In this document: piece after piece, positions 16,257-23,507 of the stretch | Numbering within the stretch: the stretch's first letter is position 1 | Layout of the letters: every line of letters starts with the position of its first letter | Origin: CAYTIB01 sp964437725 | GTDB taxonomy: Bacteria; UBA8248; JACPRG01; G963555815 | Length of the DNA: 38,989 nt | NCBI GenBank assembly: GCA_964437725.1 | Contig: CAYTIB010000038.1 | Coordinates: 1-38,989 of the forward strand | Reading direction: 5' to 3' | Made by a program: the position numbers and the translations under genes | Notes under the pieces: generated by a model | The model's database searches: none | Told to the model about the DNA's origin: nothing | The model's input: the letters and a program-made list of their open reading frames with translations, nothing else

Positions 16257-17258
16257 ATGCGTGAAAGCGCCGTATGGCCGGCCTTGCGGGAGTATTGGCA
16301 TCCTGTTACCTTTGCGAAAAATGTGGCAGACCGGCCGGTGGCCGTAAAGTTGTTAGGGGAAAAAATTGCCGTCTGCAAACTCGGCGGGCAATGGGCTGCA
16401 TTTGCCGATCTTTGCATTCACCGCGGCACGCCCATTTCTTTGGGGTGGATAGAAGGGGAAAAGGTAGTCTGCGCCTACCATGGGTGGGCCTACTCAACTA
16501 GTGGCAAGTGTGTTCGCATTCCATCTTTACCATCTAACCATCCCATTCCTAAAAAGGCGTGTCTAACTCCCTATCTGGCCGAAGAACGTTATGGAATTGT
16601 CTGGGTCTGTCTATCTAATCACCCAAAAACATCCATTCCTGATTTTCCGGCCTTCGAGGATCCTGAATACCAAATAACCTACCGAGACGAGCGAGTTTGG
16701 AAGTGCAGCGCAGCACGTGCCATGGAAAACTTCTTCGACCTGGCTCATTTTCCATGGGTTCACGAGGGTATCCTCGGGAACCGATCCCGTCCAATCACCC
16801 CCAATATGAAAGTTGAAAATGACAGGGAGCAACTTCATTTTTGGTACACAGACCCCCCGAAACCTGACGACCCATTTCCACACCGGCGAAACTACACTCT
16901 TTACCGTCCCTTTTCTATCTACCAATGGTCCGAACACCCAAACGGAAAAACCGTGGCAGTAGTTTCACCTCATTGTCCGCAAACCCAAAAAGTATGTACG
17001 CGGTTTGTAATGTGTGCCGAGCGTGAAAACCCCGCGGCAAAGCAGGAAAACATATCCAACGAAAACGCATTCATGAGAAACCGAACCGTTGGGGGTCAAC
17101 GCATTGAAGATCTAATTGCTGAGCAGGATCGTGAAATCGTTGAAAACCAAAGACCCGAGGAGATCCCATTAGACTTGACTGAGGAACTACATCTGAAAGT
17201 TCCGGATGCTCTAGCCATGGCCTATCGGAAGTTCATGCAGGAGCTTGGCGTGGAGTAA
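16257..17258 (+). CDS. Rieske 2Fe-2S aromatic ring-hydroxylating/demethylating oxygenase, alpha subunit
   Basis: A 333-residue Rieske non-haem iron oxygenase of the vanillate demethylase (VanA)/pheophorbide oxygenase-like group. The 2Fe-2S motif is CIHRG...CAYHGW (CxH and CxxH), about 18 residues apart. The mononuclear iron motif is ENFFDLAHFPWVH, supplying both His ligands; the Asp ligand would be further C-terminal. Such enzymes hydroxylate or O-/N-demethylate aromatic or heterocyclic substrates with electrons from a reductase, which is not encoded nearby. The ATG at 16257 is favoured over the GTG at 16251 because AGGGGGTG gives correct spacing only to the ATG. The amidohydrolase follows 50 bp downstream, probably co-transcribed. 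Confidence 0.9.
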   Translation: MRESAVWPALREYWHPVTFAKNVADRPVAVKLLGEKIAVCKLGGQWAAFADLCIHRGTPISLGWIEGEKVVCAYHGWAYSTSGKCVRIPSLPSNHPIPKKACLTPYLAEERYGIVWVCLSNHPKTSIPDFPAFEDPEYQITYRDERVWKCSAARAMENFFDLAHFPWVHEGILGNRSRPITPNMKVENDREQLHFWYTDPPKPDDPFPHRRNYTLYRPFSIYQWSEHPNGKTVAVVSPHCPQTQKVCTRFVMCAERENPAAKQENISNENAFMRNRTVGGQRIEDLIAEQDREIVENQRPEEIPLDLTEELHLKVPDALAMAYRKFMQELGVE

Positions 17259-17308
17259 AATCCTTAGCAATCAATTTTTATTACTACCACTACATCGGGG
17301 CAATACAA

Positions 17309-18592
17309 ATGGACCTAATCATCCGAAACGCTAGAACTCGAGAAGAAAACGGACTGAGAGACATTGCTATTCAACAAGGTCGTATTTCCGCCATTAACGA
17401 GAAGATGGCTGAATCAGCTAAACAAGAAATCGATGTAAACGGAAGACTAGTAACGGCATCCTACGCTAATCCGCACATCCATCTTGATAAGGCTCTGTTG
17501 GGAGAAAGGCAGTCACGTAACCAAACGGGGCTTTGGGATGACGCACTGACACTAACATGGGAATACAAGTCCCAATACACGATGGAAGACCTCCTCGACC
17601 GCGGGGGACGGGTCATAGATATGGCCGTCGCGAATGGAACAACCCTATTGAGAAACTTCGTTGATGTTGACACCATCGGAGGACTTCGTCCTCTTGAAGG
17701 GGGTATCGAGCTCAAAAAAAAGTACGCGCATGTTATCGAAATACAGGTATGTGCCTTCCCGCAGGAAGCCATTCTCAAAAACCCCGGATCTGAAGACCTG
17801 ATGTGGAAGGCAATGGAGATGGGAGCCGACGTGGTGGGCGGTCTCCCCTGGCTCGAATGGTCTGACGAAGCCATGCGAAAACACATCGATATCTGTTTTG
17901 AGATAGCACGCCATTTCGATCGCGACATTCATATGCTCATCGATAACAATAACGATCGCACGTCCCGTAGCATAGAGTTTCTGGCTGACAAAATCATAAC
18001 CGAAGGCTTTTCCAACAAGGTTACAGCCGGGCATGTAGAAGCTTTGTGTGTTTACGATGACGTCCACGCCAATCGGGTCATTCGGATGATCAAGGAAGCT
18101 GGGATCCACATCTGTTCCAATCCCCAGGTTAGTCTCAGTGGCCGTGGCCGACTGGACCCTCAACCCAAGCCGCGCGGGGTTACCAGAGTAAGGGAGTTGC
18201 TGGAAGAGGATGTACTAGTCTGCAGCGCTCAGGATGACGTGATGGACCCTTTCTATAACTTTGGGAAGATGGACCAGCTCGAAGTAGGACTTTTTATGGC
18301 ACACGCTGCCCATCTGACCCTCCCGGATCAGCTTGAAACCGTATATGACATGATTTCTGTCAATGCAGCCAGGGCCATGGGGGTGGAAGACTGGGGTTTG
18401 AAGGTAGGTAACCGAGCCGATCTCGTAGTACTAGACACAACATCCGTTTGGGGTGCCTTTCGTCTTCAGCCCGATCGGCTTTACGTCATCAAGGGAGGTG
18501 TTGTAACAGCCGAAACCCGCACCAAAAGGCGCATGCGGCGCGGCGATCATCTGGAACCCATTAGATTCGAAAAAATACCAGAATTGGAATAA
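17309..18592 (+). CDS. Cytosine deaminase-like amidohydrolase family protein
   Basis: A 427-residue amidohydrolase-superfamily protein close in layout to CodA. It has the short N-terminal beta domain (MDLIIRNAR, IAIQQGRISAI), the first metal motif NPHIHLDKALLG, a later AGHVEAL His, the barrel-end Asp in SAQDDVMDPFY and a C-terminal NRADLVVLD sandwich strand. However the segment equivalent to CodA VHCDEIDD reads HMLIDNNND: the usual metal His is Leu and the proton-shuttle Glu is Asn. A shifted His two residues earlier may compensate. It could hydrolyse a cyclic amide or deaminate a heterocycle; the substrate is unknown. It probably forms an operon with the Rieske gene and converges on the hydantoinase B gene. 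Confidence 0.82.
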   Translation: MDLIIRNARTREENGLRDIAIQQGRISAINEKMAESAKQEIDVNGRLVTASYANPHIHLDKALLGERQSRNQTGLWDDALTLTWEYKSQYTMEDLLDRGGRVIDMAVANGTTLLRNFVDVDTIGGLRPLEGGIELKKKYAHVIEIQVCAFPQEAILKNPGSEDLMWKAMEMGADVVGGLPWLEWSDEAMRKHIDICFEIARHFDRDIHMLIDNNNDRTSRSIEFLADKIITEGFSNKVTAGHVEALCVYDDVHANRVIRMIKEAGIHICSNPQVSLSGRGRLDPQPKPRGVTRVRELLEEDVLVCSAQDDVMDPFYNFGKMDQLEVGLFMAHAAHLTLPDQLETVYDMISVNAARAMGVEDWGLKVGNRADLVVLDTTSVWGAFRLQPDRLYVIKGGVVTAETRTKRRMRRGDHLEPIRFEKIPELE

Positions 18593-18685
18593 CGAAAAAA
18601 GATGAAGCAGTATGCAACTACGAGCAGGGAGAAACAATCCGTAATGTGTAGAGGACCAGTTTGATAAAATTTGGACAGTTTTTGC

Positions 18686-20467
18686 TTAGTCTTCCTCCCC
18701 TTGCCTGGACCGAAGCTTTTGTGTGGCTTCTGCATCCACCTCGAGGGTATCGGGCAAAAGGGATACGCCATAGGTCTCACGCGCCACCTCGATTGAAACT
18801 AACTCGTTAAGGACATCCTCCTGCACAAGCTTTACGGGTCTTTCAAAAGGATCGCCGACGCCACCTCCACCACTTGTTTTTCCAACAAGAATGTCGCCGG
18901 TCTCATAGCGGACCTGGGACATAGTGCGGAAAGGAATACGCTTCCCATCTCTGACAAAGTAAAGATCGTGACAGATCCCCTCCTTTCCACCGTCTTGGCC
19001 AAAGGGAGAAAATTTTTGCCCTGAGCAAGTTCCTGTGTTAACAAAAACCCTGCCGCCGTGATCATCAACCATCTCGTAGTGCGTTCCAACGCCCCCTCGC
19101 CATCGGCCATTCCCCGCGGAATCTTGAAGAAATCCATACTTGTCGATTCGCCACGGAGTCATGATTTCCGTGATTTCCACCGTGTTTTTCATCAGCCCGC
19201 CAGCCATAATCGGTGGAGCCACGTGCGGCCACCCGTCGTGACCCCAGATAGCCCCACTGCCTCCACCCGGGCCAAATACGGTAAAGAAAAATCTTTTGTA
19301 CATTCCGGTATCCGGATCTACCTCACGCGTATCATCTCCAAATGTCACAAACGAAACGTGGTTTGCCCACATGGCACTTACTTTACGAGGCATCGCCTTT
19401 CCCAACGCCATAAAGACCGCGAAGATGAGCTCGTTGCCTAGGTGATTGTTACAAGCCCCGATATTTACCGGATAGGTTGGGTTCACAACGGTACCTTCGG
19501 GAGTAATGATATCAATCGGCCGACAGCTACCTGCATTGAAATTAATGTCAGGGTTAACCGTCATGAGGATAGGGATGTAAGTACAAGCGTGAGCTACAGC
19601 CGTGGGCGTATTGATAAAGTCAACCTGCTTGTCGCTTTCCGACCAGTCAATCACCATCTCATCTCCCCGGATAGTGAGGTTGAGTCTCACCCAAACCGGT
19701 TCATCGGTCGTTCCATCCCAGTCGCAGGCATTCTCGCCATAATAAGTTCCATCTGGGATTTCTGCGATTTCAGCACGCATCGCTTGTTCTGAAGAATCCA
19801 ATAAAGCCTCAATACACTCCCTCGTATTTTCTATTCCCAACTTCTGACAAACCTGAACCAATTCATCCGCCCCACGCTGAGTAGCCCCCATCATGGACAT
19901 ATTGTCCATGGCAACTACATCAGGCCAACGTACATTATTTAAGATGAAATCATAGACGGGTTGCCGTTCACCCCGTTCGAAGATCTTTACATAGTCGATC
20001 CTAAGTCCTTCACTATGGATATCGTACGCACCTGGATAGTATCCACCTGGAAAGGCTCCTCCAGTATCCTGCATATGTCCCTTAAGTAAGGTAAAAAACA
20101 TCAATTCGTCTTCGTGGAATACCGGTCGTATTAGGGACCAGTCGGGTAGATGTGAACCGCTAGCCAAGTAGGGGTCATTAGCCAAGAAGACATCTCCAGG
20201 AAAGATGTTATCTTTGAACCGCTCAACGATAGGACGGACTTGCTCTTTGGCCACAGCCACGTGGAGGGGCATCCAAGTCTTTACGGAAAGCAGTCGTCCT
20301 TCGGCATCAAACACACCTGGGGAAAAATCGTTACACTCCATTAAAATAAAGCATTGCCCTGAGTGTTTCAGGATGTTACCCATCATGTCAGACGCGTAAA
20401 GAATCTTGTGTCGGAGAACGGATACATCCATCGGGTCGACTTGGATTCTCGAATCAAATTTCGACAT
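18686..20467 (-). CDS. Hydantoinase B/oxoprolinase family subunit (HyuB-like)
   Basis: A 593-residue protein of the HyuB family: subunits that, with HyuA, carry out ATP-dependent opening of hydantoins or 5-oxoproline or, in relatives, carboxylation of acetone or acetophenone. Family segments include DPMDVSVLRHKI at the N-terminus, FDAEGRLLS, FPGDVFLANDPYLASGSHLPD and HMQDTGGAFPGGYYPGAYD, then FGPGGGSGAIWGHDG and KTSGGGGVGDPFERP near the C-terminus. Length is slightly over the ~520-580 usual for HyuB. No HyuA gene is present in the window, which is unusual. The ATG at 20467 follows GGGGTG by 7 nt; an upstream TTG at 20482 is less likely. It is the last gene of a minus-strand operon after the two TPP-enzyme subunits, 38 bp away. 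Confidence 0.9.
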   Translation of the reverse strand: MSKFDSRIQVDPMDVSVLRHKILYASDMMGNILKHSGQCFILMECNDFSPGVFDAEGRLLSVKTWMPLHVAVAKEQVRPIVERFKDNIFPGDVFLANDPYLASGSHLPDWSLIRPVFHEDELMFFTLLKGHMQDTGGAFPGGYYPGAYDIHSEGLRIDYVKIFERGERQPVYDFILNNVRWPDVVAMDNMSMMGATQRGADELVQVCQKLGIENTRECIEALLDSSEQAMRAEIAEIPDGTYYGENACDWDGTTDEPVWVRLNLTIRGDEMVIDWSESDKQVDFINTPTAVAHACTYIPILMTVNPDINFNAGSCRPIDIITPEGTVVNPTYPVNIGACNNHLGNELIFAVFMALGKAMPRKVSAMWANHVSFVTFGDDTREVDPDTGMYKRFFFTVFGPGGGSGAIWGHDGWPHVAPPIMAGGLMKNTVEITEIMTPWRIDKYGFLQDSAGNGRWRGGVGTHYEMVDDHGGRVFVNTGTCSGQKFSPFGQDGGKEGICHDLYFVRDGKRIPFRTMSQVRYETGDILVGKTSGGGGVGDPFERPVKLVQEDVLNELVSIEVARETYGVSLLPDTLEVDAEATQKLRSRQGEED

Positions 20468-20505
20468 TCTTCTACACCCCAACTAATTGAAAACCGAACG
20501 CCCGG

Positions 20506-21111
20506 TCAATTATGTTCGCTAGGTCCCATGATAACCACGTCTTCTGTGTCCTCGACGTGCCGGACAAATATGTACTTGTCCTCTCTTCCGTCACTATGTT
20601 TTCTCTTGAGCTCCGGGTGGACCCAAGGTTCAACTTTCGCAACAATGAGATAAAGCTCATTCGCAGAAAGTCCATCGTTGCAAAGACGCTCAAAGTCCCC
20701 CAAATTGTCCACCGTATAGGCATGCTCAAGCCCGGTACCACGGGCCATTCCCGCGATATCCGCACGTTTGGACGTGTGGGTTGGTGGGCCTCCGATCGAT
20801 AGATAGCACTGGTTGTCCCAAACAACGATGAAAAGATTCTTGGGCTGCTCGTTGACCAAAGTGGCCAAAATCCCAAGATTGAAAAGCATCCCCCCATCAG
20901 TATCGAGCGAGACAATCTTCCTATGTGGCAGTCCTACAGCAAGTCCAAACGCCTGAGGAGTCACGCAACCAAGCTGCTGTTGAAAAAGGCTTGCTTCCCG
21001 CATGTGAGCCGCTGCGTTATACCATTCATCGACACTTCCACCGAGCGCTAAAACAACCAACTCGTCCTTGAGTTTAGAACCCAAGATTTCCATGCAATCA
21101 TAACGTTTCAC
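20506..21111 (-). CDS. Thiamine diphosphate-binding decarboxylase subunit (ComE/sulfopyruvate decarboxylase beta-like)
   Basis: About 201 residues forming a TPP pyrophosphate-binding domain. The TPP/Mg motif runs DTDGGMLFNLG ... VVWDNQCY, with Thr-Asp-Gly in place of the common Gly-Asp-Gly. It resembles the beta subunit of sulfopyruvate decarboxylase and the C-terminal domain of phosphonopyruvate decarboxylase. The GTG start at 21111 overlaps the TGA stop of the alpha gene (GTGA), with GGGGGGAG about 9 nt upstream, which indicates translational coupling and a 1:1 complex. An ATG at 21093 is the alternative. The 2-oxo acid substrate is unknown; there is no coenzyme M gene nearby. Confidence 0.85.
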   Translation of the reverse strand: MKRYDCMEILGSKLKDELVVLALGGSVDEWYNAAAHMREASLFQQQLGCVTPQAFGLAVGLPHRKIVSLDTDGGMLFNLGILATLVNEQPKNLFIVVWDNQCYLSIGGPPTHTSKRADIAGMARGTGLEHAYTVDNLGDFERLCNDGLSANELYLIVAKVEPWVHPELKRKHSDGREDKYIFVRHVEDTEDVVIMGPSEHN

Positions 21112-21608
21112 CGAACCACGCTCCCCCCTAATACTACAGCGGAATGGTAATAAGCAGTGAACGCCCACTCACACGCGTCTACGATGGCTTGCTTAATTTT
21201 ATTTTCCTCATTGATAATTTGATAAGGAATTCGCATGGCTTGCAAAAGCGGTTCCATTGTCTGGCCGTGCGGAATGGCCCACCAATTGTTTTCGCCTTGT
21301 TCTCCCCTATAGCTCATGATCATTATGACGGGAATACCCGCACCTAAGCCCATTCGCGCCAGGGGTTCGATCGATGCCCGTAATCCTGAGTTCTCCATAA
21401 CAAGGACAGCACGCTTACCTGACAACCAGATGCCCCCACAGATTGCAGCACCCTCGCCTTCATTGGTCACGGGAATGGTCCGGATCCCCGGCTCCTTATC
21501 CAGCGCTGGATAGAGCTCCTTCAGCAAGGAATCCGGAAGATAGCAGGCCACACTGATGCCTGCCTCTTTCAGCCCTTCGATAACCTGTTGAACAGCACTG
21601 TCAAGCAT
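21108..21608 (-). CDS. Thiamine diphosphate-binding decarboxylase subunit (ComD/sulfopyruvate decarboxylase alpha-like)
   Basis: A 166-residue pyrimidine-binding domain of a split TPP enzyme. NEGEGAAICGGIWLSG contains the Glu expected to activate the thiamine ring, followed by AVLVMENSGLRASIEPLAR, which is typical of sulfopyruvate/phosphonopyruvate decarboxylases. It should pair with the beta subunit encoded immediately after it. AGGGCAAGAG precedes the ATG. Together the two chains make one full active site that would decarboxylate a 2-oxo acid to an aldehyde. It is the first gene of the operon that ends with the HyuB-like protein, so the product or substrate may be linked to that enzyme's amide chemistry; that is inference. 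Confidence 0.86.
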   Translation of the reverse strand: MLDSAVQQVIEGLKEAGISVACYLPDSLLKELYPALDKEPGIRTIPVTNEGEGAAICGGIWLSGKRAVLVMENSGLRASIEPLARMGLGAGIPVIMIMSYRGEQGENNWWAIPHGQTMEPLLQAMRIPYQIINEENKIKQAIVDACEWAFTAYYHSAVVLGGSVVR

Positions 21609-21911
21609 CTCTTGCCCTATACTCCAAATTCATTTTACGGGGATTTTACCACTATTTACTTCGAAACCAGCACCCTAGCATAACCGGGATCATACTCCTT
21701 ACAGTGAAGCGGTTACTCATAAAAGCCAAAATCAGTCTGAACTCAATCCAAGCATCACGACCTTCGCCCCATTATCTGTCACAGGATTTAGAGGCTAAAA
21801 AATGCATCCTTAAAATCTTTCGTTGCAGAGACGTCACAACTAAGGCAGAATCACCTTGCTCCATAACACTTTACTCCTATCCCATAATCCACTTAGGGAG
21901 GGAAAAACCAT
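21609..21911. other. Intergenic region between divergent genes, nothing recognised
   Basis: About 300 bp between the TPP-enzyme operon (minus) and the orphan 93-residue gene (plus). It must contain promoters for both, but I see no clear -35/-10 pair. AACCG/CGGTT arms near 21683-21713 could pair over a 20 nt loop. A 76-codon open frame overlaps the start of the next gene in another frame and is not supported. Confidence 0.5.
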
Positions 21912-22193
21912 ATGGATGTTCAGAAAACAGATAATGATATCCACCTAAGATGCTCTGTTGAGGAGCTCAAGGAAATCTATCGGGCTCTGTTCCAAGCACT
22001 GCGCTCATCAGAACAGGATCAATTTGACGAAAGCGATCTACTAATGGACCTACAACTCTTCCTCCAGCGTATGGCCCGAGAGGATGGTGTCGATGCAACC
22101 ATCCACATGGAGTGGGAAAAATTCCTTGGGTATGAACGACTAATCCCCTGCGATGAAAGATATGCCGACTATACTCCAGGTACGGCTAGTTAA
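21912..22193 (+). CDS. Uncharacterised 93-residue protein
   Basis: I do not recognise the family. The protein is acidic, without signal peptide or membrane segment, and looks mostly helical: CSVEELKEIYRALFQALRSS, then DLLMDLQLFLQRMAREDG. There is a short possible strand around VDATIHMEW, and a loop with two Cys in the whole protein. The gene is supported by an excellent ribosome site (AGGGAGGGAAAAACCAT before the ATG) and by codon use like the neighbours. It stands alone on the plus strand between the divergent TPP-enzyme operon and the convergent GtrA gene, so its role cannot be inferred from context. Confidence 0.7.
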   Translation: MDVQKTDNDIHLRCSVEELKEIYRALFQALRSSEQDQFDESDLLMDLQLFLQRMAREDGVDATIHMEWEKFLGYERLIPCDERYADYTPGTAS

Positions 22194-22242
22194 GCTCCTA
22201 GCTAGGTACTCCACCGATGGGAAAAGGACAATATGACTGACG

Positions 22243-22698
22243 TCAGTGGTGCGCTTTTTTGAAAACAACCTTGTTGTAAAGGAAAAAATCTATTAGCGCT
22301 GCTGCTCCCACACCGATAACTAAGTTTAAATCATCCTGAATCTGCAACACCTGACCAACTGGAAACAAAATCGTTCGAAGAATTATCCCCACACCAAGTG
22401 CACCATGGAAAACCACCATTTTCTTGAAGAGGGCCTGCCCCCGGAGTCGCGGTGTGTCTTTCCAAGTCCACCGATACTGAAGGACAAAATTGTAGATAAT
22501 ACTGAGCTCCATCGAAATGAAAAAAGCTAGAAACACTTGGTTTCGAGTGGTCATTCCAGCAGCTCGCAACAGCCCAAACAGACCCCAATTAATGAGGAAG
22601 GCAGTGCCACCTACGAAGAGAAAAGGGATGATTCGGTGACGATTTTTGAAAATATACGTGATTATCTTCTGAACGCAAGAAGGAGTGGAAGTACCCAA
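22243..22698 (-). CDS. GtrA family membrane protein
   Basis: A 151-residue protein with four predicted membrane helices: FLFVGGTAFLINWGLFGLL, QVFLAFFISMELSIIYNFVL, MVVFHGALGVGIILRTIL and LVIGVGAAALIDFFLYNKVV. The pattern FVGG..F..N and the closing FFLYNKVVFKK are typical of GtrA, small proteins thought to move lipid-linked sugars across the membrane or assist polyprenol-glycosyltransferases. The usual partner glycosyltransferase is not next to it. The start is uncertain: the TTG at 22698 has AGGAG about 10 nt upstream and no ATG precedes the first helix. Confidence 0.85.
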   Translation of the reverse strand: MGTSTPSCVQKIITYIFKNRHRIIPFLFVGGTAFLINWGLFGLLRAAGMTTRNQVFLAFFISMELSIIYNFVLQYRWTWKDTPRLRGQALFKKMVVFHGALGVGIILRTILFPVGQVLQIQDDLNLVIGVGAAALIDFFLYNKVVFKKAHH

Positions 22699-22811
22699 TA
22701 ATAAAGAGCTCCTAAAGAGTAAAAAAAGTCCCTATTGCCCCCATTGTCCCCGATCTCACTATCGGACATTAAGGTGCTAGGGTACCACAAGTCCTCCAAT
22801 AACTCCGGCAG

Positions 22812-22840
22812 TTGACATCCTGGGGCGTTCTTCGGATAAA
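22812..22840 (+). promoter_or_regulatory. Upstream promoter (P1) of the tRNA-Arg-His-Lys-Leu cluster
   Basis: TTGACA at 22812-22817 and GATAAA at 22835-22840 are separated by exactly 17 bp, a good sigma-70-type layout. It lies 39 bp upstream of a second, similar promoter, giving the tandem arrangement common before stable RNA genes. Confidence 0.5.
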
Positions 22841-22850
22841 TAGTGAATCC

Positions 22851-22879
22851 TTGACAACTTTTCGATTGGACGCTAGATT
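22851..22879 (+). promoter_or_regulatory. Main promoter (P2) of the tRNA-Arg-His-Lys-Leu cluster
   Basis: A perfect TTGACA (22851-22856), a 17 bp spacer and TAGATT (22874-22879) lie 71 bp before tRNA-Arg. The strength of the match and the position suit a stable RNA promoter; transcripts may continue into tig and clpP. Confidence 0.65.
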
Positions 22880-22950
22880 TCCAAGGTGCGGGAAGACTCA
22901 TTAAATCAGGGCTACTTGTCCCTTCCGCACCTTGAAAATCTCAGTTCAGT

Positions 22951-23027
<77 letters not shown>

Positions 23028-23046
23028 TGGATGTTATTCGCCCACG

Positions 23047-23123
23047 GTGAGCGTAGCTCAGTTGGTTAGAGCACTGGGTTGTGGTCCCAGGGGTCGAGGG
23101 TTCGAATCCCTTCGCTCACCCCA
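23047..23123 (+). tRNA. tRNA-His (anticodon GTG)
   Basis: A 77 nt tRNA with encoded CCA: acceptor GTGAGCG/CGCTCAC, anticodon loop TTGTGGT (GTG). The genomic base before position 1 is G (23046) and the discriminator is C, so the G-1:C73 pair required by histidyl-tRNA synthetase is encoded. Confidence 0.97.
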
Positions 23124-23235
23124 TACAAAACTAGGGTAGTGCTTTATTTGACAAAGTGGCGGAGGTTTTTGCGGGTTGGCCGTCTACAAACCGAGCTGGG
23201 GTGCCTGACTCGATTTTACACAACGAATCACTGGT

Positions 23236-23311
23236 GGGCCGCTAGCTCAACTGGCAGAGCAACGGACTCTTAATCCGTGGGTTCGGGGTTCGATTCCCTG
23301 GCGGCTCACCA
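23236..23311 (+). tRNA. tRNA-Lys (anticodon CTT)
   Basis: A 76 nt tRNA with encoded CCA: acceptor GGGCCGC/GCGGCTC, D stem GCTC/GAGC, anticodon stem ACGGA/TCCGT with loop CTCTTAA (CTT). It reads AAG only, so a separate TTT tRNA must exist elsewhere for AAA codons. Confidence 0.96.
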
Positions 23312-23357
23312 AACAAGCTGTACCCCAGAAGTCTCTAAGTGAGCCCTAGGGTAGTCA

Positions 23358-23441
23358 GCGAGGGTGGCGGAATGGCAGACGCGCTAGATTTAGGATCTAG
23401 TGCCTTAGGGCGTGGGGGTTCGAGTCCCCCCTCTCGCACCA
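23358..23441 (+). tRNA. tRNA-Leu (anticodon TAG)
   Basis: An 84 nt class II tRNA with encoded CCA and a long variable arm (TGCCTTAGGGCG): acceptor GCGAGGG/CTCTCGC, anticodon stem CTAGA/TCTAG with loop TTTAGGA (TAG). Its 3' end lies 66 bp before the trigger factor start. Confidence 0.97.
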
Positions 23442-23507
23442 TCTGTCGACTCGTTGGATTGGCTGTCCAGTTTCCGTGTAGGTATTGAGGACCACCTTAC
23501 AAAGTGA

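Noticed and set aside
22236..22247. Perfect palindrome ACTGACGTCAGT next to a T-run
   Set aside because: It overlaps the stop codon of the GtrA gene and the T-run belongs to Lys/Phe codons of that gene, so neither a terminator nor a clear operator; may be chance.
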